DNA from: Mariprofundaceae bacterium
GTDB lineage: Bacteria; Pseudomonadota; Zetaproteobacteria; Mariprofundales; Mariprofundaceae
NCBI GenBank assembly: GCA_030950835.1
Contig: JAUZQU010000105.1
Span: 1 to 8,803, forward strand
DNA: 8,803 nucleotides
Direction: 5' to 3'
Shown: positions 1 to 6,943 of the stretch, piece after piece
Layout: every line of letters begins with the position of its first letter
How positions within the stretch are numbered: the first letter of the stretch is position 1
Made by a program: the position numbers and the translations under genes
Notes under the pieces: model-generated
Database searches by the model: none
What the model was told of the DNA's origin: nothing
What the model saw: only the letters and a program-made list of their open reading frames with translations

Positions 1-16
1 ATGATGAAACAGAGGT

Positions 17-1009
17 TTAGCTGCTTGTAGTTGTGCTTGGCTGCTGGAGTAACAAACCTTCCAACAGACCTGAATCCACAGCAGTTAAAGCCTGATAACC
101 CCAACGTTCAAACAGGCTTTCAATGATGGCCAAACCAGCAATGATGACATCTTCACGCCCCTTTTCTAAAAGTGGGATAAGTAAACGCTGTTGGTTGGTT
201 TGGGTGCATAACTGCTGCTTAAGTTGCATAAAATTAACTTTGGATAAACCATAACCATTGATGGATATAGCTTGATAATGGCTTAAATCTTGGGCAATGG
301 CGGCTAGGGTGGTGACTGTGCCTGCGGTGCCGACCAAAGATGCGGGTAAAGCTGTATTGTTGCCCCAAAATTGTTCGAGCTGGCTGATGAATGGCTGTGT
401 TTGTTGTTTTAGGACTTGGTAGTGTTGGCTGCTTGGTGGGTCGCTGTGTAAAAATTGTTCTGTTAAACGTATTACGCCTAACTTCAGGCTGATGGCATCA
501 ACAATTTGACCATCTTTTACGCGTGTAAACTCTGTGCTACCACCACCAATATCAAACAATAACATATCCTGACTGACAGCGGCTGGCAAACCCAAGGTCG
601 CCCCTTTTAAGGCTAAATGGGCTTCTTCTTGACCTGAAATGATACGGATAATCAGCTTGGTCTGCTGCTGTACCGTGTGTACAAAGTCTGCACCATTGCT
701 GGCTTCACGCACTGCAGCCGTGGCAACAGCATGGATGTGATTAACCTGTATATGGTGTTGTTGGCAGACGTGGGCGACTTGTTGTAATACTTGCAAAGCG
801 CGTTGTTGCCCTGCTGCGCCAAGCATACCTGTACGCTGCAAACCTTCACCCAAACGGGCAATATGATGTTCGTAATGTATGGTTTTAAAACCTTGTGCTG
901 TGGTCTGAGCAATCAATAAACGTATGGTATTGGAGCCAATATCCAAGACCGCGCGAGGTTTAGTCAACACGTTGGCTGTGTTCGCGATGGTTGCGGGCGA
1001 CGTTGACAT
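17..1009 (-). CDS. Short-form Ppx/GppA family phosphatase (exopolyphosphatase / pppGpp phosphohydrolase)
   Basis: Members of this ASKHA-fold family remove terminal phosphate from polyphosphate or from pppGpp in the cytoplasm. Visible motifs are the first phosphate loop DIGSNTIRLL (residues 23-32), TAAVREA (97-103), the catalytic-glutamate motif ISGQEEA (124-130), the second phosphate loop DIGGGSTE (153-160), VGTAGTVTT (226-234), and the C-terminal adenosine-type region ending VDSGLLEGLL (311-320). At 330 aa it contains only the two-domain actin-like core. The C-terminal HD-like region that brings E. coli Ppx and GppA to about 500 aa is absent, so substrate preference cannot be read from sequence. 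The start is uncertain. The ATG at 1009 overlaps the upstream gamma-carbonic anhydrase gene by 50 nt and has no clear Shine-Dalgarno. A GTG at 970 or TTG at 967 would start just before the conserved loop with a much smaller overlap. It is the last visible gene of the argC run. Confidence 0.9.
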   Translation of the reverse strand: MSTSPATIANTANVLTKPRAVLDIGSNTIRLLIAQTTAQGFKTIHYEHHIARLGEGLQRTGMLGAAGQQRALQVLQQVAHVCQQHHIQVNHIHAVATAAVREASNGADFVHTVQQQTKLIIRIISGQEEAHLALKGATLGLPAAVSQDMLLFDIGGGSTEFTRVKDGQIVDAISLKLGVIRLTEQFLHSDPPSSQHYQVLKQQTQPFISQLEQFWGNNTALPASLVGTAGTVTTLAAIAQDLSHYQAISINGYGLSKVNFMQLKQQLCTQTNQQRLLIPLLEKGREDVIIAGLAIIESLFERWGYQALTAVDSGLLEGLLLQQPSTTTSS

Positions 1010-1487
1010 AATGTTGCGCAGACTGCTTTAAAAAGGACTTTTCTTGCTCGGTTAAAGGGCGACGTTCGCGCGCAGGGCTACCTGCATACAAATATCCGCC
1101 TCGTAATACTTTGCGCTCAGGCACCAAAGAGCCAGCAGCCAGAAAACAACCTTCTTCTAAGACAGCCTGATCCATAATCAATGAACCCATGCCGACCAAA
1201 CAATGGCTTTGTATTTCGCAGCCATGTAAAATACAACCATGCCCTACAGTCACATCATCACCGACCACACATGCCGCGACACCATGACTGGTGTGCAGCG
1301 TGGAATGATCTTGGATGTTGGTACGCGCACCAATTTGGATGTCATGCACATCTCCGCGTAATACCGATTGGTACCAAATCGAAGAATCAGCACCAATCTC
1401 TACACGACCAATGACATCTGCGCTGGGCGCAAGCCAAGCCGATGCCTCTATTTGGGGTGTCCAGTGTTGGTAGGTGTAAAGTGCCAT
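960..1487 (-). CDS. Gamma-class carbonic anhydrase-like hexapeptide-repeat protein (YrdA/PaaY type)
   Basis: This is a left-handed beta-helix protein of 175 aa, the usual length of the YrdA/PaaY branch. It should be a cytoplasmic trimer that binds metal between subunits. The three metal-binding histidines of the gamma carbonic anhydrase fold are present at H65 (STLHTS), H83 (VTVGHG) and H88 (CILHGC). The conserved RGD at 45-47 and NIQD at 57-60 are also present. Hexapeptide repeats run from about residue 12 to 125 (for example VIGRVEIGADSSIW), followed by a C-terminal helix. It lacks the long acidic loop of the archaeal Cam enzyme, as is normal for this branch. True carbonic anhydrase activity is therefore unproven and thioesterase-like or other roles have been proposed for relatives. 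It starts 12 nt after the bactofilin stop and overlaps the phosphatase gene, consistent with operon membership. No strong Shine-Dalgarno is visible. Confidence 0.92.
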   Translation of the reverse strand: MALYTYQHWTPQIEASAWLAPSADVIGRVEIGADSSIWYQSVLRGDVHDIQIGARTNIQDHSTLHTSHGVAACVVGDDVTVGHGCILHGCEIQSHCLVGMGSLIMDQAVLEEGCFLAAGSLVPERKVLRGGYLYAGSPARERRPLTEQEKSFLKQSAQHYVNVARNHREHSQRVD

Positions 1488-1499
1488 GATAGGTAGTTT

Positions 1500-1931
1500 T
1501 TATTTCACTTGAATGGGTTCAGCGGCATCTTTTTTGATGTTTTTGGTTTTATTGGGCTGCGCTTTTTCTTCAATACGCGCACAACGACCATTAATCGCAG
1601 AACCTTCAGCTAAAGTGATGATTTTATATTCTACATCACCATTTAAGATGCCATTACAGCCAATTCTTAAGCTATTTCCAGCGCGAACATTACCATTGAT
1701 GTCACCATGTAATACCAAGTTAGGTACATCGACCTCACCTTTGATATGCGCACCTTCACTGACAATCAATGTACCGTCTTTTTCAGAATGGATATTACCT
1801 TCAAAACGACCGTCAATACGCACAGCACCTTCAAATGAAAGCTCACCTGTAAATACAGAGTGCGCACCGATAAGGGTATCGATATGTTGGGGTTCTTTGC
1901 CTGTTGGCGCGGGATTTTCTTTTTTGAACAT
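1500..1931 (-). CDS. Bactofilin (polymer-forming cytoskeletal protein)
   Basis: Bactofilins self-assemble without nucleotide into filaments that position cell-wall enzymes or other envelope factors. The 143-aa product has the standard layout: a short disordered N-terminus (about 1-16), a central right-handed beta-helix (about 17-120) and a lysine-rich C-terminal tail. The opening motif IDTLIGAHSVFTGEL (17-31) and the repeated glycine-turn pattern (FEGAVRIDGRFEGNI, HGDINGNVRAG, LNGDVEYKIITLAEG) are diagnostic. I chose the ATG at 1931 because AAGGAG lies 6 nt upstream and the resulting protein begins MFKKEN, a usual bactofilin start. The open frame continues to 2066, but those 45 extra residues overlap the upstream gene and look unlike the family. 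The upstream stop codon (1935-1933) is one base before this ATG, and the Shine-Dalgarno lies inside the last codons of the upstream gene, so the two are probably translationally coupled. Confidence 0.93.
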   Translation of the reverse strand: MFKKENPAPTGKEPQHIDTLIGAHSVFTGELSFEGAVRIDGRFEGNIHSEKDGTLIVSEGAHIKGEVDVPNLVLHGDINGNVRAGNSLRIGCNGILNGDVEYKIITLAEGSAINGRCARIEEKAQPNKTKNIKKDAAEPIQVK

Positions 1932-1932
1932 G

Positions 1933-2619
1933 TTATTCTCCTTGAATAATGAGGGTTTGTGTATTGACTTTTTTACGTGCTGAATTATAAATGATAAACT
2001 CAATGTGGGTGGGTTGCCATGTTTCTGACCATTGAAATTTACGTTGTAAAAAGACATGTGTTTCAAAACGATAGAGGACTTTCTTAGGGCTTAAATCCAG
2101 TCGGTTGCCTTGTTTATCTAAAGCAAAGAGCTTGTAGCTACCCAATAAAAATCTCGGTAAACTACCACCTTTCACCAGCACGGCTTGCCATGCGATATGG
2201 TCATCCGAGGTGCGAACGGCACTACTTTGCAAGACTTGCACACCAGTGCCTTTACGCGCTTCTAAAATGCTTTTAAACATGTGTAATTCGGCGCTTAAAT
2301 CGCGGATGCTGTATTCTTGGTTGCCAATAAGTTCTTCTAAACTTTCGATTTTCTGCTCTTTTAAGGCATTTAAGGTGTTGCTATCGGCGAGCTTTCTTGA
2401 AACATCACTGTTTTGTCGTTTAAGTTGTAGATTTTCGGGGATCACTTGCTGCATATTGTGTAAGGGTGCGTACCACGCGCCAACCAAGAAGGGTACGAGT
2501 GCAAGTAAAACGGCCAATAAAGTGATGCTAATTGGGCGAAGAAAAAGATTCTTTGCAGGACGACCACTCAAGGCATCCATGATGATGATTTGTCGTGGCT
2601 GTAGCCAAAAGTTACGCAT
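1933..2619 (-). CDS. DUF6776-like inner-membrane coiled-coil protein
   Basis: This 228-aa protein has a single predicted membrane segment at about residues 31-50 (SITLLAVLLALVPFLVGAW), preceded by a short cytoplasmic N-terminus with several basic residues. A heptad-like, charged, leucine-rich stretch at about 56-120 looks like a coiled coil. A beta-rich C-terminal domain (about 125-227) includes AWQAVLVKGG and a tail rich in aromatic and beta-branched residues. The layout resembles DUF6776 proteins found between argC and bactofilin genes in other proteobacteria; I assign this from memory of gene order and architecture, not from a search. Function is unknown. The C-terminal domain is probably periplasmic. 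No zinc-peptidase HxH motif is visible, so it is not an obvious active M23 enzyme. It starts 11 nt after argC; neither the ATG at 2619 nor the internal ATG at 2580 has a good Shine-Dalgarno. Confidence 0.75.
   Translation of the reverse strand: MRNFWLQPRQIIIMDALSGRPAKNLFLRPISITLLAVLLALVPFLVGAWYAPLHNMQQVIPENLQLKRQNSDVSRKLADSNTLNALKEQKIESLEELIGNQEYSIRDLSAELHMFKSILEARKGTGVQVLQSSAVRTSDDHIAWQAVLVKGGSLPRFLLGSYKLFALDKQGNRLDLSPKKVLYRFETHVFLQRKFQWSETWQPTHIEFIIYNSARKKVNTQTLIIQGE
1938..1943 (-). promoter_or_regulatory. Shine-Dalgarno site deciding the bactofilin start
   Basis: The minus strand reads AAGGAG here, 6 nt before the ATG at 1931. It sits within the final coding triplets of the upstream membrane protein gene. 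This position supports the short bactofilin start over the longer open frame and suggests that terminating ribosomes re-initiate. Confidence 0.8.
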
Positions 2620-2630
2620 ATGGAGTGATT

Positions 2631-3662
2631 TTAAGGCCAGCTTGCATTGATAGCAAGACCTAAGGTTTCATCGAGCCCAAACATGATATTCGCATTTTGA
2701 ATGGCTTGTCCTGATGCACCTTTGAGCAGGTTATCAAGGCAACTGACCACGACTGCTTCAGTCTCGCTCAGTATACTTAGACCAATATCACAACGGTTGC
2801 TACCCTTCACGTTGCTGGTGCTGGGCAGTTGCCCTTCGGGTAAGATACGGACAAAGGCATCATGTTGGTATTGCGCATTTAATATACCGTGCCACTGATG
2901 GCTGTGTTGACCCGTTAAATGGATGGTGCTTAACATGCCACGGCTCATGGGTATGATATGGGGCACAAAACGTACGCTGACTTCTTGTTTACCATAAAAG
3001 CTTGCCCACTCTTCCATTTCCCAAGCATGGCGATGTTTAGGTAACCCATAAGCGGATAAACCTTCATTGATTTCACAGTATAACAAACCTGTTTTTGCCG
3101 CCCGACCTGCTCCAGAAGCGCCTGATTTGGCATCAATGATGATGGATGAGCTTTGGATGACTTTGTGTTGCAGCAAAGGAATCAAGGGTAACAAAACGGA
3201 GGTGGGGTAACAGCCAGGGTTGGCGACTAAAGATGCGTTGATGATGCTGCTGCGAGCATGTTCGCTTAAACCATAAACAGCTTGTTCTAATAAAGCAGGA
3301 AAAGGGTGGGCTAAACCATAAGCATCGGCATAGTTGTTCAGGTTAGGGTGTCTAAAGTCTGCGCTTAAATCGACTACACGTTTGCCACTATCTAACACCT
3401 TTTTAACACTTTTAGCTGCTGCGGCGTGGGGTAGGGCAGTGAATACAAGCTCAACATCGGAGGGTATGGCATCATCTGCTTTGGCAAGGATGATGTTTGC
3501 ACTTTGGCTGGCGATGCTGGGCAAGACTTCGCTTACGCGTTTGCCTGCTTGGGAATGGGCTGCCAAGTGCTGAATGTGAAATTCAGGATGGGCATCCAAA
3601 AGACGAATAAGCTCAGCACCTGTGTAACCAGTCGCGCCAAGAACAGCAACAGCAATAGACAT
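2631..3662 (-). CDS. argC: N-acetyl-gamma-glutamyl-phosphate reductase
   Basis: ArgC carries out the third step of arginine biosynthesis. It reduces N-acetylglutamyl-5-phosphate with NADPH to N-acetylglutamate 5-semialdehyde in the cytoplasm. The 343-aa length matches the long bacterial form. Visible motifs are the Rossmann nucleotide loop GATGYTGAELI (9-19), FTALPHAAA (74-82), DLSADFR (98-104), the active-site NPGCYPTS (148-155) with catalytic C151, the SGASGAGR turn (180-187), and the HRH motif (210-212) that contributes the catalytic histidine. The C-terminal DNLLKGASGQA (310-320) is also characteristic. The start ATG has CGGAGG about 11 nt upstream, a slightly long spacing. It lies 106 nt downstream of rpsI, beyond an intrinsic terminator, so it probably has its own promoter and leads the run through to the phosphatase. 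Confidence 0.97.
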   Translation of the reverse strand: MSIAVAVLGATGYTGAELIRLLDAHPEFHIQHLAAHSQAGKRVSEVLPSIASQSANIILAKADDAIPSDVELVFTALPHAAAAKSVKKVLDSGKRVVDLSADFRHPNLNNYADAYGLAHPFPALLEQAVYGLSEHARSSIINASLVANPGCYPTSVLLPLIPLLQHKVIQSSSIIIDAKSGASGAGRAAKTGLLYCEINEGLSAYGLPKHRHAWEMEEWASFYGKQEVSVRFVPHIIPMSRGMLSTIHLTGQHSHQWHGILNAQYQHDAFVRILPEGQLPSTSNVKGSNRCDIGLSILSETEAVVVSCLDNLLKGASGQAIQNANIMFGLDETLGLAINASWP

Positions 3663-3673
3663 CTAGCTTTGAA

Positions 3674-3679
3674 CCTCCG
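3674..3679 (-). promoter_or_regulatory. Shine-Dalgarno of argC
   Basis: The minus strand reads CGGAGG here, 11 nt before the ATG at 3662. The core is strong but the spacing is a little longer than the usual 5-9 nt. Confidence 0.55.
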
Positions 3680-3721
3680 TCAGTAACATCACAATCAAGG
3701 GTGAAGAAAACTGGGTGAAAC

Positions 3722-3749
3722 AAAAAGGGAGAGCGTGAAAGCTCTCCCT
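3722..3749 (-). terminator. Intrinsic terminator after rpsI
   Basis: On the minus strand there is a perfect 9-bp stem, AGGGAGAGC paired with GCTCTCCCT (3726-3734 with 3741-3749), around a 6-nt loop. It runs directly into a T5 tract at 3726-3722. It begins 19 nt past the rpsI stop and would end the rplM-rpsI transcript before argC. This is the clearest terminator in the window. Confidence 0.88.
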
Positions 3750-3768
3750 GAATTGGAATATGTAACGT

Positions 3769-4161
3769 TTAACGTTTGGAGAACTGCGGCGCACGACGTG
3801 CTTTTTTCAAGCCGTACTTCTTACGTTCAACCACACGTGCATCACGTGTCAAATAACCTTTTTCTTTCAGTTGGGCGCGAAGTCCTGCATCATATTCAAG
3901 CAAAGCGCGAGAAATACCATGTCGAATTGCGCCAGCTTGACCAGAAACGCCACCACCATGCACATTCACGCGAATGTCCAAGCGGTCATCCAAACCCACC
4001 AAAACCAAAGGACGCAAAGCTTCTTGACGAATGATTTCGATAGGGAAATAATCTTCTGCAGTGCGGCCGTTGACATTAATTTGTCCGCTACCTGATGTAA
4101 GTATAACACGCGCAATACTACGTTTGCGTCGTCCAGTTCCGCGATAATAAGAATCAGCCAT
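3769..4161 (-). CDS. rpsI: 30S ribosomal protein S9
   Basis: S9 binds 16S rRNA in the head of the small subunit, and its C-terminal tail reaches towards P-site tRNA. The 130-aa length is exactly typical. Family features are YYRGTGRRKRSIARV (5-19), the S9 signature GGGVSGQAGAIRHGISRAL (69-87), and the conserved C-terminus KKARRAPQFSKR ending in the SKR triplet. The start has a purine-rich GAGAG about 7-8 nt upstream. It lies 20 nt after rplM, the standard L13-S9 pairing, so the two are almost certainly cotranscribed. An intrinsic terminator follows. Confidence 0.98.
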   Translation of the reverse strand: MADSYYRGTGRRKRSIARVILTSGSGQINVNGRTAEDYFPIEIIRQEALRPLVLVGLDDRLDIRVNVHGGGVSGQAGAIRHGISRALLEYDAGLRAQLKEKGYLTRDARVVERKKYGLKKARRAPQFSKR

Positions 4162-4181
4162 TGTTTACTCTCTTTTGTTGC

Positions 4182-4613
4182 TTAATTTAGTTTTAGTGCT
4201 GCAGGTGCTTGAGCAGCATGTGGATGTTCAGAACCCGCATAGACTTTCAATTTAAGAAGCATCTTGCGACCCAAAGGTCCTTTTGGCATCATGCCTTTGA
4301 CAGCCAATTCAATGATGCGTTCAGGAAAGCGTTCGCGTTGCTTTTCTAAAGTGATGGTATGCAAACCACCAGCATAACGACTATGGCGATAATATTTCTT
4401 TTGTTTTTCTTTGTCGCCAGTCACTTTGATTTTCTCAGCGTTGATGACGATGACATGGTCACCACAATCAGCGTGAGGTGTGTACATAGGGTTGTGCTTA
4501 CCACGTAACACACGTGCGATTTCAGTTGATAAACGACCAAGAATAAAATCTTGAGCATCAACGATGTACCATTTGCGCTCAATATCGCCAGGTTTAATAG
4601 TCCAAGTAGACAT
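4182..4613 (-). CDS. rplM: 50S ribosomal protein L13
   Basis: L13 is an early-assembly protein of the large ribosomal subunit that binds 23S rRNA. The 143-aa length is within one residue of the E. coli protein. Diagnostic stretches are WYIVDAQDFILGRLSTEIA (15-33), LRGKHNPMYTPHADCGDHV (36-54), and the L13 signature VKGMMPKGPLGRKMLLKLKVY (105-125) followed by AGSEHPHAAQAP. The minus-strand GGAG at 4624-4621, 7 nt before the ATG, is a good ribosome binding site. Autoregulation of rplM-rpsI by L13 at its own leader is known in E. coli. Here the leader has an inverted repeat (4658-4682), but I cannot show it is the same element. Confidence 0.98.
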   Translation of the reverse strand: MSTWTIKPGDIERKWYIVDAQDFILGRLSTEIARVLRGKHNPMYTPHADCGDHVIVINAEKIKVTGDKEKQKKYYRHSRYAGGLHTITLEKQRERFPERIIELAVKGMMPKGPLGRKMLLKLKVYAGSEHPHAAQAPAALKLN

Positions 4614-4657
4614 TTATGTTCTCCAAACATTCAAAGGTTTTGTGACTTGCAGTTGAC

Positions 4658-4682
4658 ATTCAGAGTCGATGTTATTCTGAAT
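4658..4682 (-). promoter_or_regulatory. Inverted repeat in the rplM leader
   Basis: A perfect 7-bp inverted repeat, ATTCAGA and TCTGAAT, is separated by 11 nt. It lies 44 nt upstream of the rplM start and would form a hairpin in the mRNA leader, or act as a DNA operator. I could not define a convincing -35/-10 pair in the 176-bp gap between the kinase stop and rplM; several weak candidates exist around 4683-4715. Confidence 0.35.
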
Positions 4683-4705
4683 CTTGATACCAAGCACGAC
4701 ACTTT

Positions 4706-4740
4706 GAAAAAACTTTATAAAACGTTGCGGCAGCTAAAGT
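4706..4740 (-). terminator. Weak possible terminator after the hybrid kinase gene
   Basis: On the minus strand ACTTTA (4740-4735) can pair with TAAAGT (4717-4712), followed directly by a run of T. The stem is only 6 bp, AT-rich and has a 17-nt loop, so it may not function. If it is inactive, kinase transcripts would read into rplM. Confidence 0.22.
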
Positions 4741-4789
4741 ATGTTAACTACCGAACGGGTCGCGCATGATATGAACAAAATTGTGGATG

Positions 4790-6844
4790 TCAACTGTCTT
4801 CATGGGCATCGCGCAGAAGTTGGTAGGCACGTTGTTGTAAGACTTCAGGCGAATAGGGTTTTTGTACAAAAGAAACATGGTGCTGCTCAAAGCCACGCAT
4901 ACTATCTTCCTCAGAATAACCCGAAGAAAACAAGACAGGCACGTCTTTGTTGACTTCCCTTAGCTTGAAGAAACATTCTTTACCACTCATGCGCGGCATG
5001 GTTAAATCCAGAAGTACCATGGAAATGTCAGCTTTATGGGCGTTGTATATTTCTACACCTTTTTCCCCATCTTTGGCTTGTAAAACATCAAATCCCATGC
5101 GCTTTAATAGTGCAGTGCTTACTTCCAAGACCATTGCTTCATCATCAACAACCAATACGGTGCCTTTAAGTGTTTTAGGAATTTCACGGATGACAGTGAT
5201 ATCCGTGTTTTCGACGGCATCAAAATAACCAGAAGTTGGGAACAAAACACGGAATGTGGTGCCTTGACCTGCTTCGGACGTGAGCAATAATGCACCATGA
5301 TGCCCTTTGACAATGCCAAGTATGGCGGACATACCCAAACCGCGCCCTGTAAATTTAGTGGTAAAAAAGGGCTCAAATACTTTGGACTGAACATCTTGAC
5401 TCATGCCTGAACCATTATCTTGAACTTCCAAGTAGATATACTCACCCGCCTCAATATCGTCAGCATGGCATTGGCTGAGGTATGCTGAGTCCGCATCCAT
5501 CAAACCTGTGCGCACGGTGATGTGACCATGCTGGTGTTCAATGGCTTCAGAAGCATTGATCACCAAATTCATAATGACCTGTTGGAGTTGGGCAACATCT
5601 GCTTCGACTTTGGGTAATTTTTGTTCTAATTCGTACTCAAGGTGTGCGTGTTTTTCAATGGAGACTTCTAACAACTGCACCATATCTTTTAAGATGTCAG
5701 ACATATCAATCACTTCAATAACAAAGTGCCCTTTGCCTGAATAAGCCAACATTTGACGGCATAGGTTGGCGGCACGTTCGCTGGCAGATATGATATTTCC
5801 CAGCTTTTGTGCATCATTGATGTTGGAGATATTGTGCTTGAGAATAGAAGCATTGCCAAGGATGGAGGTTAGAATATTGTTGAAATCATGGGCAATACCA
5901 CCTGCCAAAACCCCCATAGATTCTAGGCGTTGGGTATGTTCGACTTGGCGTTGCATCTTATCTTTTTCTTGCTCGGCATGGATGCGCTCAGTGACATCAA
6001 TGGCTAAGGTGACTACGCCTAACAGGGTTTTATCATCATCCAAAATGGGCGCTTTGACAATTTCGAACACATGGTCTGTACCATCGACACAGGCGATAGT
6101 TTCATGGCTAAAGTGAACATTCATGCTGCGAATACATTCACCATCGGACTGCATAAAACGCTGACTCACAGCATGGGGGAGCAGGGTTGAATAATGCTCT
6201 GCATTGAGGAAAGCATCTGCGGCGATACCAATTTTCGAGGCGAAATTTTGGTTCATAAATTGGATTTTACGATCTGTGCCCAACATCCAAATACCAATAG
6301 GTGCATGTTCGAGTATGGTGTTCATGGTGCGCTGTTGACGGGCAAAAGTATCTTCGCGTTTTTTACGTTCAGAGACATCCCGCACCAACATCAGCACAGC
6401 ATCAGCACTTTCAAAACGAATAGGCATCAGGCTAACTTCGGCATGAAAGACTAGGTTATCTTGGGTGAAAAAACGGGTTTCAATGTTGGTATAACGGGCA
6501 TTTTGCAAGACGGCAAGCTGGCGAATGAGCATTTGTTGCACATCATCAGGGTGTAAATGGTTGCGAATATCAGTATTGATAATATAGGAGCTGCTGTAGC
6601 TGCCTAGTTTCTTGGATAGCTTATTGTTGATATAAACAAATTTACTGTCTTTAAATACAGCAATACCTACATCGGAGGCTTCAATGATTTGTTTATAACG
6701 TTGTTCATTGCCTTGCTGGACTTTATGATGATCATTGATTTCAGCCACTTTGGCTTGCAACTTACGCTGAAAGAAAAGATGCCAATACAACCCCAACAGG
6801 AGCATGTTTGCGCCCAGCAAAGCGATAAACATGAGGTTAGACAT
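4790..6844 (-). CDS. Membrane-anchored PAS-PAS hybrid histidine kinase with C-terminal receiver (CckA-like layout)
   Basis: This 684-aa signalling protein senses an unknown cue and autophosphorylates on histidine. Domains in order: a single N-terminal membrane helix (about 4-25), a short charged linker, PAS 1 (about 48-160, ending in the PAC-type RDVSERKK), PAS 2 (about 172-288, ending DVTERIHAEQ), HisKA (about 300-370) with GGIAHDFNN and phosphoacceptor H319, HATPase (about 415-537), and a receiver (about 562-678). In the HATPase, the N-box is NLVINASEA (N430), G1 is DNGSGM (476-481), the F-box is FEPFFTTKF, and the glycine-rich box is GRGLGMSAILG. The receiver has acidic residues D567/D568, phosphoacceptor D613 (LLDLTMP), S640 and K662 (QKPYS). 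All catalytic residues are intact. HDFNN kinases with a terminal receiver resemble CckA, but no ChpT-like phosphotransferase or response regulator is nearby, so I do not call it CckA. The ATG at 6844 lacks a Shine-Dalgarno; an in-frame stop 48 nt upstream rules out a longer ATG start. Confidence 0.95.
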   Translation of the reverse strand: MSNLMFIALLGANMLLLGLYWHLFFQRKLQAKVAEINDHHKVQQGNEQRYKQIIEASDVGIAVFKDSKFVYINNKLSKKLGSYSSSYIINTDIRNHLHPDDVQQMLIRQLAVLQNARYTNIETRFFTQDNLVFHAEVSLMPIRFESADAVLMLVRDVSERKKREDTFARQQRTMNTILEHAPIGIWMLGTDRKIQFMNQNFASKIGIAADAFLNAEHYSTLLPHAVSQRFMQSDGECIRSMNVHFSHETIACVDGTDHVFEIVKAPILDDDKTLLGVVTLAIDVTERIHAEQEKDKMQRQVEHTQRLESMGVLAGGIAHDFNNILTSILGNASILKHNISNINDAQKLGNIISASERAANLCRQMLAYSGKGHFVIEVIDMSDILKDMVQLLEVSIEKHAHLEYELEQKLPKVEADVAQLQQVIMNLVINASEAIEHQHGHITVRTGLMDADSAYLSQCHADDIEAGEYIYLEVQDNGSGMSQDVQSKVFEPFFTTKFTGRGLGMSAILGIVKGHHGALLLTSEAGQGTTFRVLFPTSGYFDAVENTDITVIREIPKTLKGTVLVVDDEAMVLEVSTALLKRMGFDVLQAKDGEKGVEIYNAHKADISMVLLDLTMPRMSGKECFFKLREVNKDVPVLFSSGYSEEDSMRGFEQHHVSFVQKPYSPEVLQQRAYQLLRDAHEDS

Positions 6845-6918
6845 GTTGAGGCACTTGTTGTTGCATGGCTTTATGGATCGGCATCTTGTTTAAAATGAAC
6901 TTCATCCTTTTACTATCT

Positions 6919-6943
6919 TAAAAGCGCATTAAAGTAGCTTTTA
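6919..6943. promoter_or_regulatory. Inverted repeat between divergent genes (candidate operator)
   Basis: A perfect 7-bp inverted repeat, TAAAAGC and GCTTTTA, is separated by 11 bp. The half-site centres are therefore 18 bp apart, near two helical turns. It lies between the kinase gene and rpiA and overlaps the weak -35-like hexamers of both directions (TTTACA on plus at 6940-6945, TTGTAA on minus at 6946-6941). The spacing would suit a dimeric regulator. No regulator is identified. Confidence 0.3.

Noticed and set aside
1932..2066. Extended N-terminus for the bactofilin starting at 2066
   Set aside because: The extra 45 residues lie wholly inside the upstream gene's frame, are unlike bactofilin N-termini, and the ATG at 1931 has a strong Shine-Dalgarno.
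4654..4680. Plus-strand TTGACA-like promoter in the rplM leader
   Set aside because: The best -10-like hexamer is too close (about 14 bp) and no plus-strand gene follows.
5119..5394. 91-aa open frame inside the kinase gene on the same strand
   Set aside because: It overlaps the HATPase and receiver coding region in another frame and has no family features; the kinase frame is intact, so this is not a frameshift remnant.
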